From Culex pipiens pallens (lineage: Eukaryota > Arthropoda > Insecta > Diptera > Culicidae), in contig NC_068939.1 of the NCBI RefSeq assembly GCF_016801865.2, forward strand, positions 142,786,756 through 142,850,755: a DNA stretch of 64,000 nt, read 5' to 3'. A model generated the notes under the pieces. It had not been told where the DNA came from. It was given only the letters and a program-made list of their open reading frames with translations, and made no database searches. This document shows, in pieces, positions 12,231 through 22,832 of the stretch. Position 1 is the first letter of the stretch, and each line of letters opens with the position of its first letter. Both the position numbers and the translations under genes were made by a program.

Positions 12231-12312
12231 CGGTTTCCCAGGCCCAGGATAACCATCACACATGACGAAATCTAGTCTGCAACCCGCTAAGATCACCATC
12301 TCCATGCGAATG
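12231..12312 (+). repeat. Fragment matching the retroelement tail of 26.8 kb
   Basis: The stretch containing TCTAGTCTGCAACCCGCTAA is a diverged copy of 26810-26885. It ends in an imperfect GCGAATGTGAATGCGA run, comparable to the GCGAA repeats that end the segment at 26884-26902. This suggests both are 3' ends of the same retroelement family. The class is not identified. Confidence 0.5.
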
Positions 12313-12560
12313 TGAATGCGACTATGAGTAAAATTGAGGAATTAAGAATTTTTGAAATTGGAATTTTCATGTTTTTTTTTCAATTTTAGTATTTTTGAAT
12401 TTGAGGAGAAGTTTGCAGGAATTTTAGAAACCTGTTTTTTAATGAATGGTTTTGGAATGCTAAAATTTGGAAGTTATTGAATCTATTTTTTGTTATTTAA
12501 ATGTTGGAATTTAAAGGAAATTTGAGTTTTGAAATTTTGGTTTTTTGAAATTTATGAGCC

Positions 12561-12812
12561 GGAGGTTATGAAAAAAAAAAAACGGAATCGACGTAACACC
12601 TTATAATGTGGCCCTCTTAAACCTTGCGGTTTCGTCAACGGATCCACAGGCGTGTATCGTTCTTTTTGCGACAAGACTCCGCCTCCCGGGTCTCCTAAGT
12701 GTGAAGGTATGGGCACGGGGAGAGGGCACCGAATACCTATATTTACACTTAGAATTTTTTGCGTCCGCCCCGGGATTCGAACCGGCAACCTCTGGATTGT
12801 GGAGGTTATGAA
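12561..12812 (-). mobile_element. 5'-truncated tRNA-derived SINE
   Basis: On the minus strand the element starts near 12800 inside the anticodon arm of a tRNA-like region. It then contains a perfect B box, GGTTCGAATCC (about 12775-12785), a unique body, and an A-run of about 12 at 12571-12582. A perfect 12-bp duplication, GGAGGTTATGAA, lies at 12561-12572 and 12801-12812. These are the expected parts of a tRNA-derived SINE lacking its 5' tRNA half. I do not name the family. Confidence 0.85.
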
Positions 12813-12948
12813 GATTTGGTGATTTACAATTTTGATTTTAAAACATGAGTCCTTAAAAATTTTGGAACGTCGAATTGGAAATAGAGAAACACTGTGATCT
12901 TGGCATTTCCAAAATCGAAAATTTCTAAGCCGATAAATTTCAACTCAA

Positions 12949-15082
12949 CACAGAAAAAAATAATATGGGTCATTCCTTCCCAAGTGACCACGCGTCCAAC
13001 ATCGACCTTCACCAATTCTGCTCATATTTGGCATGGGGGTTGTTTTTGCCCCAAAAACAAAGAATCCAATGTTTGGTGACATTTGGTCCACCCCCACGCC
13101 CATGGCACCCCCCTCTTTTTCTGAGATTTTTGAAAAACCTCATTTTTAAAATGCATTTTGCTAAGAGAAAAGTTTACAAAAAGTGAACTTTTGGGTATGC
13201 ACATTTGAAGATTTTTTGACGTAAAATCGAATGGCGTACTCAAAATTTACGTACAGTGTTGCCAGATATGAAAATTTTGCGTTTTAAGTTTTAAAATGCT
13301 TTTTTAACCCTTTGGACGAGCACTTACGGGAAAACTGACAATTGCATTCGATTGCTGAGAGTTTTTTACATTAAATTCAATCAAAACTTCAGGGTAAAAT
13401 GAATATTTCTTGAGATATCACATTTTAAGTTGGAAAGCTCTGTATTGCACAGCAAATGTTTTACTCAACCATCAATTTTCAACAGTACATTGCGTAAGAG
13501 CATAGTAGGCCTTGAAATTTGAATATTTTTTTTTCAATTTCTTAACGGAAGCAAGTGAATGTCCCAAAATTGAATTTATATATGTATGTATTGTATGCAT
13601 GTATGTATTTATGTATGTAAGTATTGTATGTATGCATTTGAACCCCCGTCTTTGCAGGACTTGGCGTGGTTCACGGATATAAGAAAATGACAAAATGTTT
13701 AATTTCGAGCGCTTCAACAGGAATTTTCTAGTTTTATTGCCCCAGAAGCTAGCCTGATAATATGAGCTTATTTGGTTAGGGTTGGTGGGTCCAATTTTTA
13801 CTAGAAGGATTTTTTGATTTTTTTTTGGTAAAATTTAAAAACATGCTCAAAAAATTAACCTATATATTTTCGGGATCAATTCCTAGCGCATTTCGATGTT
13901 CTACAAAGTTGTTCCCCGGATAAAAATATTTGAGAATTTTGACAATAAGAAAATTTGATAGCATTTTGGGAAACTTTGTCGAAGAAGATGTTAAAAGTGA
14001 AAATTCCCCATAGTAAATTAATTAAAGTTCCATTGTAACTTCAGGTCAAAACTGGACCCACTAAACATTGGACTCATATTATCAGGCTAGCTTCTGGGGC
14101 CATAAAACTAGAAAATTCCTGTTGAAGCGCTCGAAATTAAACATTTTGTCATTTTCTTATATCCGTGAACCACGCCAAGTCCTGCCAAGACGGGGGTTCA
14201 AATGCATACTTACAATACATACATACACAAATACATACATGCATACAATACATACATACATACATAAATTCAATTTTATGCAGTCACTTGCTTCCGTTAA
14301 GAAATGGAAAAAAAGATAATTCAAATTTCAAGGCCTACTATGCCCTCACGCAATGTACTGTTGAAAATTGATGATTAAGTAAAACATTTGCTATGCAATA
14401 CAGAGCTTTCCAACTTAAAAATGTGATATCTCAAGAAATATTCATTTTACCCTGAGGTTTTGATTGAATTTAATGTAAAAAACTCTCAGCAATCGAATGC
14501 AATTGTCAGTTTTCCCGTAAGTGCTCGTCCAAAGGGTTAAAAAAGCATTTTAAAACTTAAAGCGCAAAATTTTCATATCTGGCAACACTGTACGTAAATT
14601 TTGAGTACGCCATTCGATTCTACGTCAAAAAATCTTCAAATATGCATACCCAAAAGTTCACGTTTTGTAAACTTTTCTCTTAGCAAAATGCATTTTAAAA
14701 ATGAGGTTTTTCAAAAATCTCAGAAAAAGAGGGGGGTGCCATGGGCGCGGGGGTGGACCAAATGTCACCAAACTTTGGATTCTTTGTTTTTGGGGTAAAA
14801 ACAACCCCCATGCCAAATATGAGCAGAATTGGTGAAGGTCGATGTTGGACGCGTGGTCACTTGGGAAGGAATGACCCATATAAATTTGGAAGCTGTAATT
14901 TTGGAAGGTTGAATATTACCTCTTTTATGATGTAATTTTACCTCAATTTAGACTGAAAAATTGACATTACACCAGAAAAGTGGTAAAATTACACATTTCC
15001 AGAGGTAAAATTACACCTTTTTTCTGACATAAAAGATGTACCCCTTCCCAGATGTAATATTACCATGATTTTTTTTTCTGTG
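12949..15082. mobile_element. MITE with CACAGAAAAA ends, split by a foldback
   Basis: The ends are CACAGAAAAAAATAAT and its complement. The interior at 14881-15070 matches the intact copy at 46023-46218 with the same GGTAAAATTAC-type motifs in both orientations. The copy at 46 kb is 196 bp, and the excess length here is the foldback at 12966-14878. The flanks show no clear duplication. Confidence 0.75.
12966..14878. mobile_element. 1.9-kb foldback element, TA duplication
   Basis: The termini are TGGGTCATTCC and its complement, flanked by TA (12964-12965 and 14879-14880). The empty target is readable in the copy at 46 kb. Long complementary arms run at about 12966-13775 and 14070-14878 around an AT-rich centre that is itself partly palindromic. 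Each arm carries a TATG/CATA microsatellite (about 13577-13640 and 14205-14268). Short frames in the arms mirror each other, so they are products of the palindrome. A diverged fragment of this family lies at about 39060-39290. Confidence 0.85.
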
Positions 15083-15211
15083 AAATTTTAAAAATACAAA
15101 GCTCTCAAATTCTATTATGGGAGCTCACTATTTTTTATATGAGTTGAAATTTATCAGCTTTAAATTTTTTGAATTTGGATGTCTGTGAGGTATCTTTTTA
15201 ATTTTGTTTAA

Positions 15212-15873
15212 GGGGTTACATACATGTAGAAAATCACAAAATTTCATAATACAGAGAATTTATTACATCAACTTAAATGATGATTTTCAATCACTCCTGA
15301 AAGTTTCATGAAGAAATTTTATGATTAAAGTAAGTTACAGACGATTCAAGCTGAATTTTGTGCCATGCGCAAAGCGAACTGTCAAACCTTGCGCACGTTT
15401 TTCTCTGAATACCGAGTTGATTTACGGGTGGCACGATATCTCGAGATGGAATAGACCAAATTGGCTGAAATTTGGGGTAAAAACTTGAAAGACATATCCC
15501 GTGTGCATAACGAAGCCCGATTTTGAAATTTTGCATTTCAAAAAATACAAAAATCAAAAACTTTCGATTTTTTATATGAAAAACATTAAAAATATTTTTA
15601 TCTCTTTTAAAAATAAACTTTCTGAAAATCGGCCTTGGTCATGCACACGGGACCGGGTCAAGGCAGTGTTGAAAAATCGTTGTACCCGTTTTTTGAAACT
15701 GCTAACTTGAAATAGCTATATCACGGCAATGGTACATCCAAATGTCTTCAAATTTATTTTGTTAATAGTTGAAAATGTATATTTTTATGTCCTGAAAACA
15801 GATTTAAAAAAAGTTTAAGATTGTACTCAAACCAACCTCCGACATTTTTGTCAATTTACATGTATGTAACCCC
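15212..15873. mobile_element. TTAA-flanked MITE (piggyBac-type), copy A
   Basis: The termini are GGGGTTACATACATGTA and its complement, 17 bp, flanked by TTAA at 15208-15211 and 15874-15877. This has the duplication and G-rich end expected of a non-autonomous piggyBac-type element. The interior matches 49707-50357 in the opposite orientation, including a GCGCAAAGCGAACTGTCAAA block near 15370. No transposase frame is present. Confidence 0.85.
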
Positions 15874-15877
15874 TTAA

Positions 15878-16505
15878 ATTCTAAAGTCTCGCGATTTTTG
15901 ATATTGGGATTTTTCTGGTTTTGAAATTTAAAAAAGCATGTAAAAAGTTACTGATAATAAGATGAGATAATGACAAATTAAGATTTTTTTTTATTTTGTG
16001 TTGAAATTTTGGAGCTTTGCATTACTTGAATTTGAAACATTAGGAAGTGGCAAGTTCATGAAAAAATGTATCAAACGTTGAAGTTTCGCGAAGTTTGGTT
16101 TTAGGACTCTTCGGACTTTGGGATTTGAAAAATCTTTTATATGAAATGTTACTGATAATGGATCATCCAAAAGAACACGTGGACACTTTTTTGGAAATCT
16201 CACTCCCACCTTCCTCTCGTGGCAGTTGTCTATATTAAAAACTTTTTTTTGTATGGAGCTTGGACATTTTTTGAAAATCTCAGGCCATAAAGTGTCCTCG
16301 TGGTTTTTGATGGTCCCAAATATGTGTAAAACTGGCAAATTTTGTGTTTTTTTAATTTTGGAATCATCAAAAAATTTTTAAATTTGAAAGTTTAGAATTT
16401 AAGAGTTTAGATTTTTTGAATTTTGAGATTTTGGTAATTTAATAATTTTGGGAATTTGAAATCTTGTTTCAGAATTGTTTGAGATTTTAGGATATGAAAA
16501 CTCAG
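15878..16505. other. AT-rich stretch, nothing recognised
   Basis: The sequence is rich in TTTGAAATTT-like words. A minus-strand open frame at 15991-16338 (115 codons) has no recognisable feature and is not called. No repeat boundary was identified. Confidence 0.35.
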
Positions 16506-16507
16506 TA

Positions 16508-17399
16508 CCATAAAACGGGGTGACTATGATAGGTTTGAGATTTTTCCGCAAAATGAAGAGTACAAATTAAATACGTACGGAATGGTATGGAATAATTCTA
16601 ACCGTGGTAGAGAAGTGTTCAAAGTACTCTTAGAAGAAGTTTTCATAAAATTTTGAAAAGTTTTAAAAGTGAGTTAACTATAATTAAGAAAATGTTGATA
16701 AATAGCATTATTTTAATATTCTGAAAGTGTCATGATTTTCTCAATGAACATGATTTCGAATCGAAAAATGGAATGCATTTTCGGATTCTTTGGACAATTT
16801 TCCACTAGGAGAAGGTAAAATAAGTTTGTAAATAATTGGTATTATGTGTTTTTGAAACATAATTCAAAAACATCTCCCAATTTATAGGCATTTTCAGTAG
16901 AACAAATGTCATATAAAATTCGAAAACTTTTGATTCTTGCTTCGATTTCAGTTTAAAGTGTAATATACTTCGATTATTTTATAAACAAAACTAGTTTTAA
17001 TGAATTTTAGGCAAAATTTTGACTTTTTAACAATTTTACCTAAAATTTATATGTATTTTGTTGAAAAGCTTATAAACTTAGTTAACTATTTATAAACATT
17101 GATTTTTTTTCTTAAAAGCTGTATCAGACACTTTAGTGATGGTACATTTGACGTAAACATAAAATTTGAACACATTAAATCTGATTTTTACAAGAATAAC
17201 TATGACTATCAAAGTCACCCCAGAATTCAAAATAAGAATTTTCAATGCAACTATTTTTAAACACTATTGACATTTTTTTTTATCAAAAATAGTGCATGCA
17301 TCTTGTGTGGCCTACCCTACATGTCTTAAAAATAGTAATCTAAAGACATTTTGATTTAAATTATAATTGAAATTATATCAATGTCACCCCGGTTTACGG
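16508..17399. mobile_element. MITE with GGGGTGAC termini, TA duplication
   Basis: The ends are CCATAAAACGGGGTGAC on the left and CCGTAAACCGGGGTGAC (complement) on the right, 15 of 17 identical, flanked by TA (16506-16507 and 17400-17401). The interior is AT-rich and non-coding. A second copy, broken by two insertions, spans 31402-33990. The terminus resembles that of the hairpin at 5768-5878. Confidence 0.8.
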
Positions 17400-17966
17400 T
17401 ATCTTTTTTTTTATTTGAATATTTTGGATTTTTTTCGAGTTACAAATAAAGGGTTTTTAATTTTCGAAATTTTGGAAAAAAAAATTTTTTGAATCTAAAA
17501 TTAGAGAGTTTCTAAATTTGGTAATGTTATTCTAGGATTGAAGAGCTCGGATTTTTTTTAAATCTGAGTTTTAATTTTAAAGCTTTGAAATTTTTTAATT
17601 TAATTGTATAGGAATGTTGGAATATGAGCATATTTATTAAATTAAATTTTGATTTTTGAGTTTTTGAATTTGAGAGTATTTATTTTGAATTTGAAAACGT
17701 GGTAATTTTCAATGAGGAAGCTTTGAAGTTTCTAAATTTTGGAATTTTTATTGAAAAAATGTTCATCATTTCATAAATCAGAATGTTATTCAAAACATCC
17801 CACAATCAAAGTGTTTGAAAGTAACATATTTGCGATCAACATGAATGATTTTCAAAATTATATGAGAAAGTCATTTCGTTCTGCTTGGTTTTGGTATGAA
17901 ACATTATAATTTTATTACATTTATTTGTGTTTTGTAATTTTTTCCAATGTGTGATGTATATAAAAT
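17400..17966. other. AT-rich stretch, nothing recognised
   Basis: Runs of T and words like TTTTGAATTT dominate. No open frame, tRNA-like fold or repeat boundary was noticed. Confidence 0.35.
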
Positions 17967-18118
17967 CGTTACTTAATCCACCTTTATGTGGTTGGTATTT
18001 TCCTCACATTCATATAGAGAATACATTCAGTCAAAATAGCATGATTACCCCATAACATTTTTAACAAAATAAATTCATTACTTATTTCTTTTATAAGGTT
18101 TTCAGATCTCAATATTGC
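17967..18118 (+). mobile_element. Truncated 5' end of the GTTACTTAATCCACC retroposon
   Basis: It begins CGTTACTTAATCCACCTTTA and matches 32868-33035 for about 150 bp, then stops. The remainder of the family (164-bp repeats and 3' end) is missing, so this is a fragment. Confidence 0.7.
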
Positions 18119-19490
18119 TACACCCACAGGAAAAATATATTTCAACATCTGCAACAGTGGATTTGCTGCAGAACACGTTGCATTTTATAACGTTTTTTCA
18201 GCAAGCTTATTTATTATCATATATCATGTCTGCTTCAACCAATCTTGCTGAAAGTTTTAGAACAAGTCCAGAAGTAGCTATTAGAATAGCTTATGGTTGC
18301 GACAATGAGTTTATATCTATAATTTAAACTTGAAGATATTTAAAATAATGTTATCATTCGTCGGAGATTTGTAAATTTAGCGTAAATTGAATGTTTTTTT
18401 AGCACTGCGGTTAACGTAAAGAGATGTGAGAAAAATGTCCAGAAAAGATTCAATTTCAACTTTAAACTAGATTACAAGATCCCACCGCCTCATCAAATAA
18501 ATCACAGAATCACACCACTTCAACCTTAATTATCAAAGTTTATTCACTAAATTGGGTTGAAAATCCCGGAAAAGTCAAAGCACGGATCTCAACTCGAAAC
18601 TTGAAACCGTAAATTTCCCTTAAAACCCCTTATGTATCCCTCAAACCCGAAAACCCCCATCATCAATCCCAAATTTGCCCGAAAACCAACACGACTTGTG
18701 TCACTTCTCCTCACCGATCACATTAGAATGTGTCACTCATTAAGTATACATGGGCAAACACACACACACAACCCCCAGGCACTTCCGTACCTTATTCTGT
18801 CCCTTTTTTGCTTCCCCCCACCACAACCCAAAAAAGCTTGAAAAGCTTTCTACTGCCTGATGGTTTTTGCTGAAATCGGGACACAAAAGGATGAAAGAGG
18901 AAAACCACCGCAGCCGCCGCCCCCCAAAAAGGACGGACAACACACCTGGCTGACCTCAGGTGGAGCGAACCACAATCATCGAGGGAGGAGGAGTGGGACA
19001 TCATGTATTAACCAATAGTTGGATAACCAACCAATTTTTGTGCGAACATAAAATTTAATAATTCAGCTGGTCCTAGGGGGACGGTGGCAGTGGCTAAGTT
19101 GCATTCAGATATTGGTTTTCACAAAGCAAAAAGCATGTTTCATAAAAGGGAAGAGAGGACGACAGTGGTCGAGTAGATTTTTTTGGGAAATGGGTCAGGG
19201 AAAATTGTTTTTGGGGTTTGCTTTAGGAAGTTTAGTTCCTGAAAAATACAGATTTGGTTTTGGCGAACAACTGTATCAATTGAGCTATTTTGAATAAAAT
19301 AATAATTTCTTCAATTTTCATTATATACGTTTAGGGTTAATTAATTTGCACAAATTGGGCTAGAGTTGTTCAAAGTTAGGTAATGATTTGCATGCGTTGA
19401 ATTATCATGTCGTTTTTGTGATTGACCGTAAAAAACCTGTAACAATGGAAGGTGTAAAATTTGGAGATGTAAATTTACATACGCAATGAC
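18119..19490. other. Mostly unique island, no gene recognised
   Basis: It contains a short CA run (about 18758-18770) and a GC-richer block at 18850-19000. Open frames of 60-71 codons occur on both strands without recognisable features. No repeat partner was noticed in the window. Confidence 0.4.
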
Positions 19491-19607
19491 TAGGGTTAGT
19501 GAAATTTCACGATTTCGCCGTCAGCGTGAAATCCGCAAAATTAGTCTTTTTCCGCGAAATCCCGTGAAATTTTATGTTTGTGTGAAACAACAATGATTTT
19601 TCTCAAA

Positions 19608-20958
19608 GGGTAATTCTCCGCCAACTCACACAGCAGTTGCCCCGACCCCTCTTCGATTTGCGTGAAACTTTGTCCTAAGGGGTAACTTTTGTCCCTGATC
19701 ACGAATCCGAGGTCCGTTTTTTGATATCTCGTGACGGAGGGGCGGTACGACCCCTTCCATTTTTGCACATGCGAAAAAAGAGGTGTTTTTCAATAATTTG
19801 CAGCCTGAAACGGTGATGAGATAGAAATTTGGTGTCAAAGGGACTTTTATGTAAAATTAGACGCCCGATTTGATGGCGTAATCAGAATTCCGAAAAAACG
19901 TATTTTTCATCGAAAAAAACACTAAAAAAGTTTTAAAAATTCTCCCATTTTCCGTTACTCGACTGTAAAAAATTTTGGAACATGTCATTTTATGGGAAAT
20001 TTAATGTACTTTTCGAATCTACATTGTACCAGAAGGGTCATTTTTTCATTTAGAACAAAATTTTTCATTTTAAAATTTCGTGTTTTTTCTAACTTTGCAG
20101 GGTTATTTTTTAGAGTGTAACAATGTTCTACAAAGTTGTAGAGCAGACAATTACAAAAATTTTGATATATATACATAAGGGGTTTGCTTATAAACATCAC
20201 AAGTTATCACGATTTTACGAAAAAAAGTTTTAAAAAAGTTGGTCGTCATCGATCATGGCCGTTCATGGTCACCCGCGACAGACACGGACGACGAAACAAA
20301 GAGAAACGCAAAAATTAACTTTTTCAAAACTTTTTTTCGTAAAATCGCGATAACTTGTGATGTTTATAAGCAAACCCCTAATGTCTATATATCAAAATTT
20401 TTGTAATTGTCTGCTCTACAACTTTGTAGAACATTGTTACACTCTAAAAAATAACCCTGCAAAGTTAGAAAAAACACGAAATTTTAAAATGAAAAATTTT
20501 GTTCTAAATGAAAAAATGACCCTTCTGGGACAATGTAGATTCGAAAAGTACATTAAATTTCCCATAAAATGACATGTTCCAAAATTTTTTACAGTCGAGT
20601 AACGGAAAATGGGAGAATTTTTAAAACTTTTTTATTGTTTTTTTCGATGAAAAATACGTTTTTTCGGAATTCTGAGTACGTCATCAAATCGGGCGTCTAA
20701 TTTTACATAAAAGTCCCTTTGATGCCAAATTTCTATCTCATCACCGTTTCAGGCTGCAAATTATTGAAAAACACCTCTTTTTTCGCATGTTCAAAAATGG
20801 AAGGGGTCGTACCGCCCCTCCGTCACGAGATATCAAAAAACGGACCTCGGATTCGTGATCAGGGACAAAAGTTACCCCTTAGGACAAAGTTTCACGCAAA
20901 TCGAAGAGGGGTCGGGGCAACTTTTCCCGATTTCGTGTGAGTTGGTAGAGAATTACCC
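19608..20958. mobile_element. 1.35-kb foldback with GGGTAATTCTC ends
   Basis: The termini are GGGTAATTCTC and its complement. The arms (about 19608-20235 and 20315-20958) are near-perfect reverse complements, so the pairs of frames at 19541-19838 and 20719-20940, and at 19985-20200 and 20357-20572, are mirror images. The centre near 20275 holds a GGTCACCCGCGACAGACACG-type GC-rich loop. The flanks give no clear duplication. The left flank (19492-19607) is a separate repeat with GTGAAATTTCAC motifs. A deleted relative ends at 22821. Confidence 0.8.
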
Positions 20959-22177
20959 CAAAATATTTTATTAAACTCAAGAAGGAATAAAAATAATCTT
21001 AAGTACTACTGTAGAATTGAGCAATTCAATACCCTTGTTCAAATTATGACGATTTCGTGGACGGTGTGAAATTCTTGAAATTTGACAATTTTCTCTTTTT
21101 TTTCAAATAAGATCATAATAAATATTTCAACCATAGAGACTATTTAAGTAAATTTTATTAGTTTTCAATTCAAAGGGTTGATATGAACCATTTGAAGAAT
21201 TGTTCAGAATTTTCAGTTTTTTTTAAACTAACTATATTTAGTAATATTTTCATTCGCTGTAGTAAAATTTGTATTATTATTTTTATTTGAAAGGAATTAT
21301 TTCAAAAGAAATTAAAAGCATCAAGCTTTGTTTTATTCAAAATAAAAGGAAGAGTATTTTTCACCTTTTAAAAACATTTTACCGATATTTGTTTGTTAGG
21401 TTGAATGATTCCCGCGAAATTTAAAAAATGCCACCTGTTCTGTTTGCTGTTCTGATTTGGAATAAAAATTTCGATTTCATTACAAATTGTAATATTTTTT
21501 CTATTATTTTTAAATTAAATTTTCTAAAAGAGAGATGAAAACCTTTTAAAATTATTTGGAATGGGTTAAATGACGCAGAAAATTGAAACTATTTTACTCA
21601 ATTTGGCTGGACAAGATTTGATATGAAATTCAATAAAATGCAAACTGATAAAACAGAAGCAAATCAGCGAAAACCTTGAAGCTTTATCAGTCGAATATCA
21701 AAAAGGAAAATATAAATAAAGCCCATCCTTAAACCAGGTGGACAATTTTTTCAAAATTAGGAGATTTTTAGTGTCATATTAAAATTTCGAGAAGATTTTT
21801 TTAGTTAATTGAAGAATAATATATGATGAAGTATAAAAAGTAGTTTCTGTGATTTAAACATAACATTTTCAGAGTTATTTTATGAGAATGCTATTTTAAA
21901 CTATTTCAGTTGTTTAGCAATTATTAGTTTTCGAAAATTATAAGATTTGACGAAAACAAAAACTTTAGCGAAAAAAAAACAGTTTGACAAAAACTTTGAA
22001 TTAAATCTCCACCAGCCTTAAGTTATTTTTATGAACAGCAAAAAAATATTTAGTTGAATACAAAATCATAATCATATGGCATTTTCTATCAAAAACCAAA
22101 GACGTTGTTTTTTTCGTATTCTGCTTGAAAAGTTAAATTTTGCTGTTTTTCTAAGAATTTTTGCAGCGAATCACGAA
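20959..22177. other. AT-rich stretch, nothing recognised
   Basis: Low-complexity AT-rich DNA with CGCGAAATTT-like words near 21412 that recall the repeat at 19492. No gene, RNA or clear element boundary was identified. Confidence 0.35.
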
Positions 22178-22606
22178 ATAGTAGTTTATGCAACAAGTTG
22201 CAAAAAGAGGATTTTTTCAGTACGAGTCGTACATTTATCCAACGAGGTTCACCGAGTTGGATAAATACGAAGAGTGCTGAAAAATCAAGTTTTTCAACGA
22301 GTTCCATACAACATTTTTTGCAATTCTGGAAAACACCCATTAAGTGAAATTTTAAGTCAAATTTCCATGTATTTTGTCAATAAATCGTTTAAATAAATAA
22401 AAAATTGAAAAGTGTTACTTTTCAAAACAAGTGCTGAAAAGTTCAACTTGTCAGCACCCATTTCAGTGCTGAAAAGTAGAACTTTTCAGCATTTATTTTG
22501 AAAAGTGTTGCTATTCGATTCTGTTATTTTTGGTACAGAAAATTAGGCTATTTCGTCGTTCAAGAATTACAGGAAATGTAAGTAGTTTTACGACGGAATT
22601 GCAAAA
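22178..22606 (+). repeat. Palindromic motif-rich repeat, copy 2
   Basis: This is a direct copy of 766-1196, with the same hairpin in the left half and the same GCTGAAAA/TTTTCAGC reiteration in the right half. The two copies share their ends (ATAGTAGTTTATGCAAC on the left, CGACGGAAT then GCAAAA on the right), which helps to define the unit. Confidence 0.7.
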
Positions 22607-22729
22607 AAAAATTTCGTTGCCCTTTTTCTATTGTTGAACTTAAGCATGTGACCCATGAAATGCTTTAAATCCAAGATGGCGGTTAAAATGGCAATAATGA
22701 AATTTTGAAAAACCAAAGGTTTTTTTTCG

Positions 22730-22821
22730 AATATTCATGAGATATCGAAAAATGGAGCTCGTATTTGTGACCAGGGACAAAAGTTACCACTTAGGACAAA
22801 GTTTCACGTGGAGAATCACCC
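22730..22821. mobile_element. Deleted end of the GGGTAATTCTC foldback family
   Basis: 22738-22810 matches the right-arm region 20829-20900 of the foldback at 19608-20958, and GAGAATCACCC at 22811-22821 corresponds to its terminal repeat. The sequence in between is missing, so this is an internally deleted remnant. It forms the left flank of the insertion described next. Confidence 0.6.
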
Positions 22822-22832
22822 ATACAGAAAGA
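22811..22832 (+). repeat. 22-bp direct repeat, left copy
   Basis: The 22 bases beginning GAGAATCACCCATACAGAAA are identical to 26903-26924. The pair brackets 22833-26902 and is the right length for a target-site duplication made by a non-LTR retrotransposon. Confidence 0.9.

Noticed and set aside
14068..14371. Frames of 68-83 codons near the TATG/CATA microsatellite
   Set aside because: They mirror frames in the other arm of the foldback and are a consequence of the palindrome.
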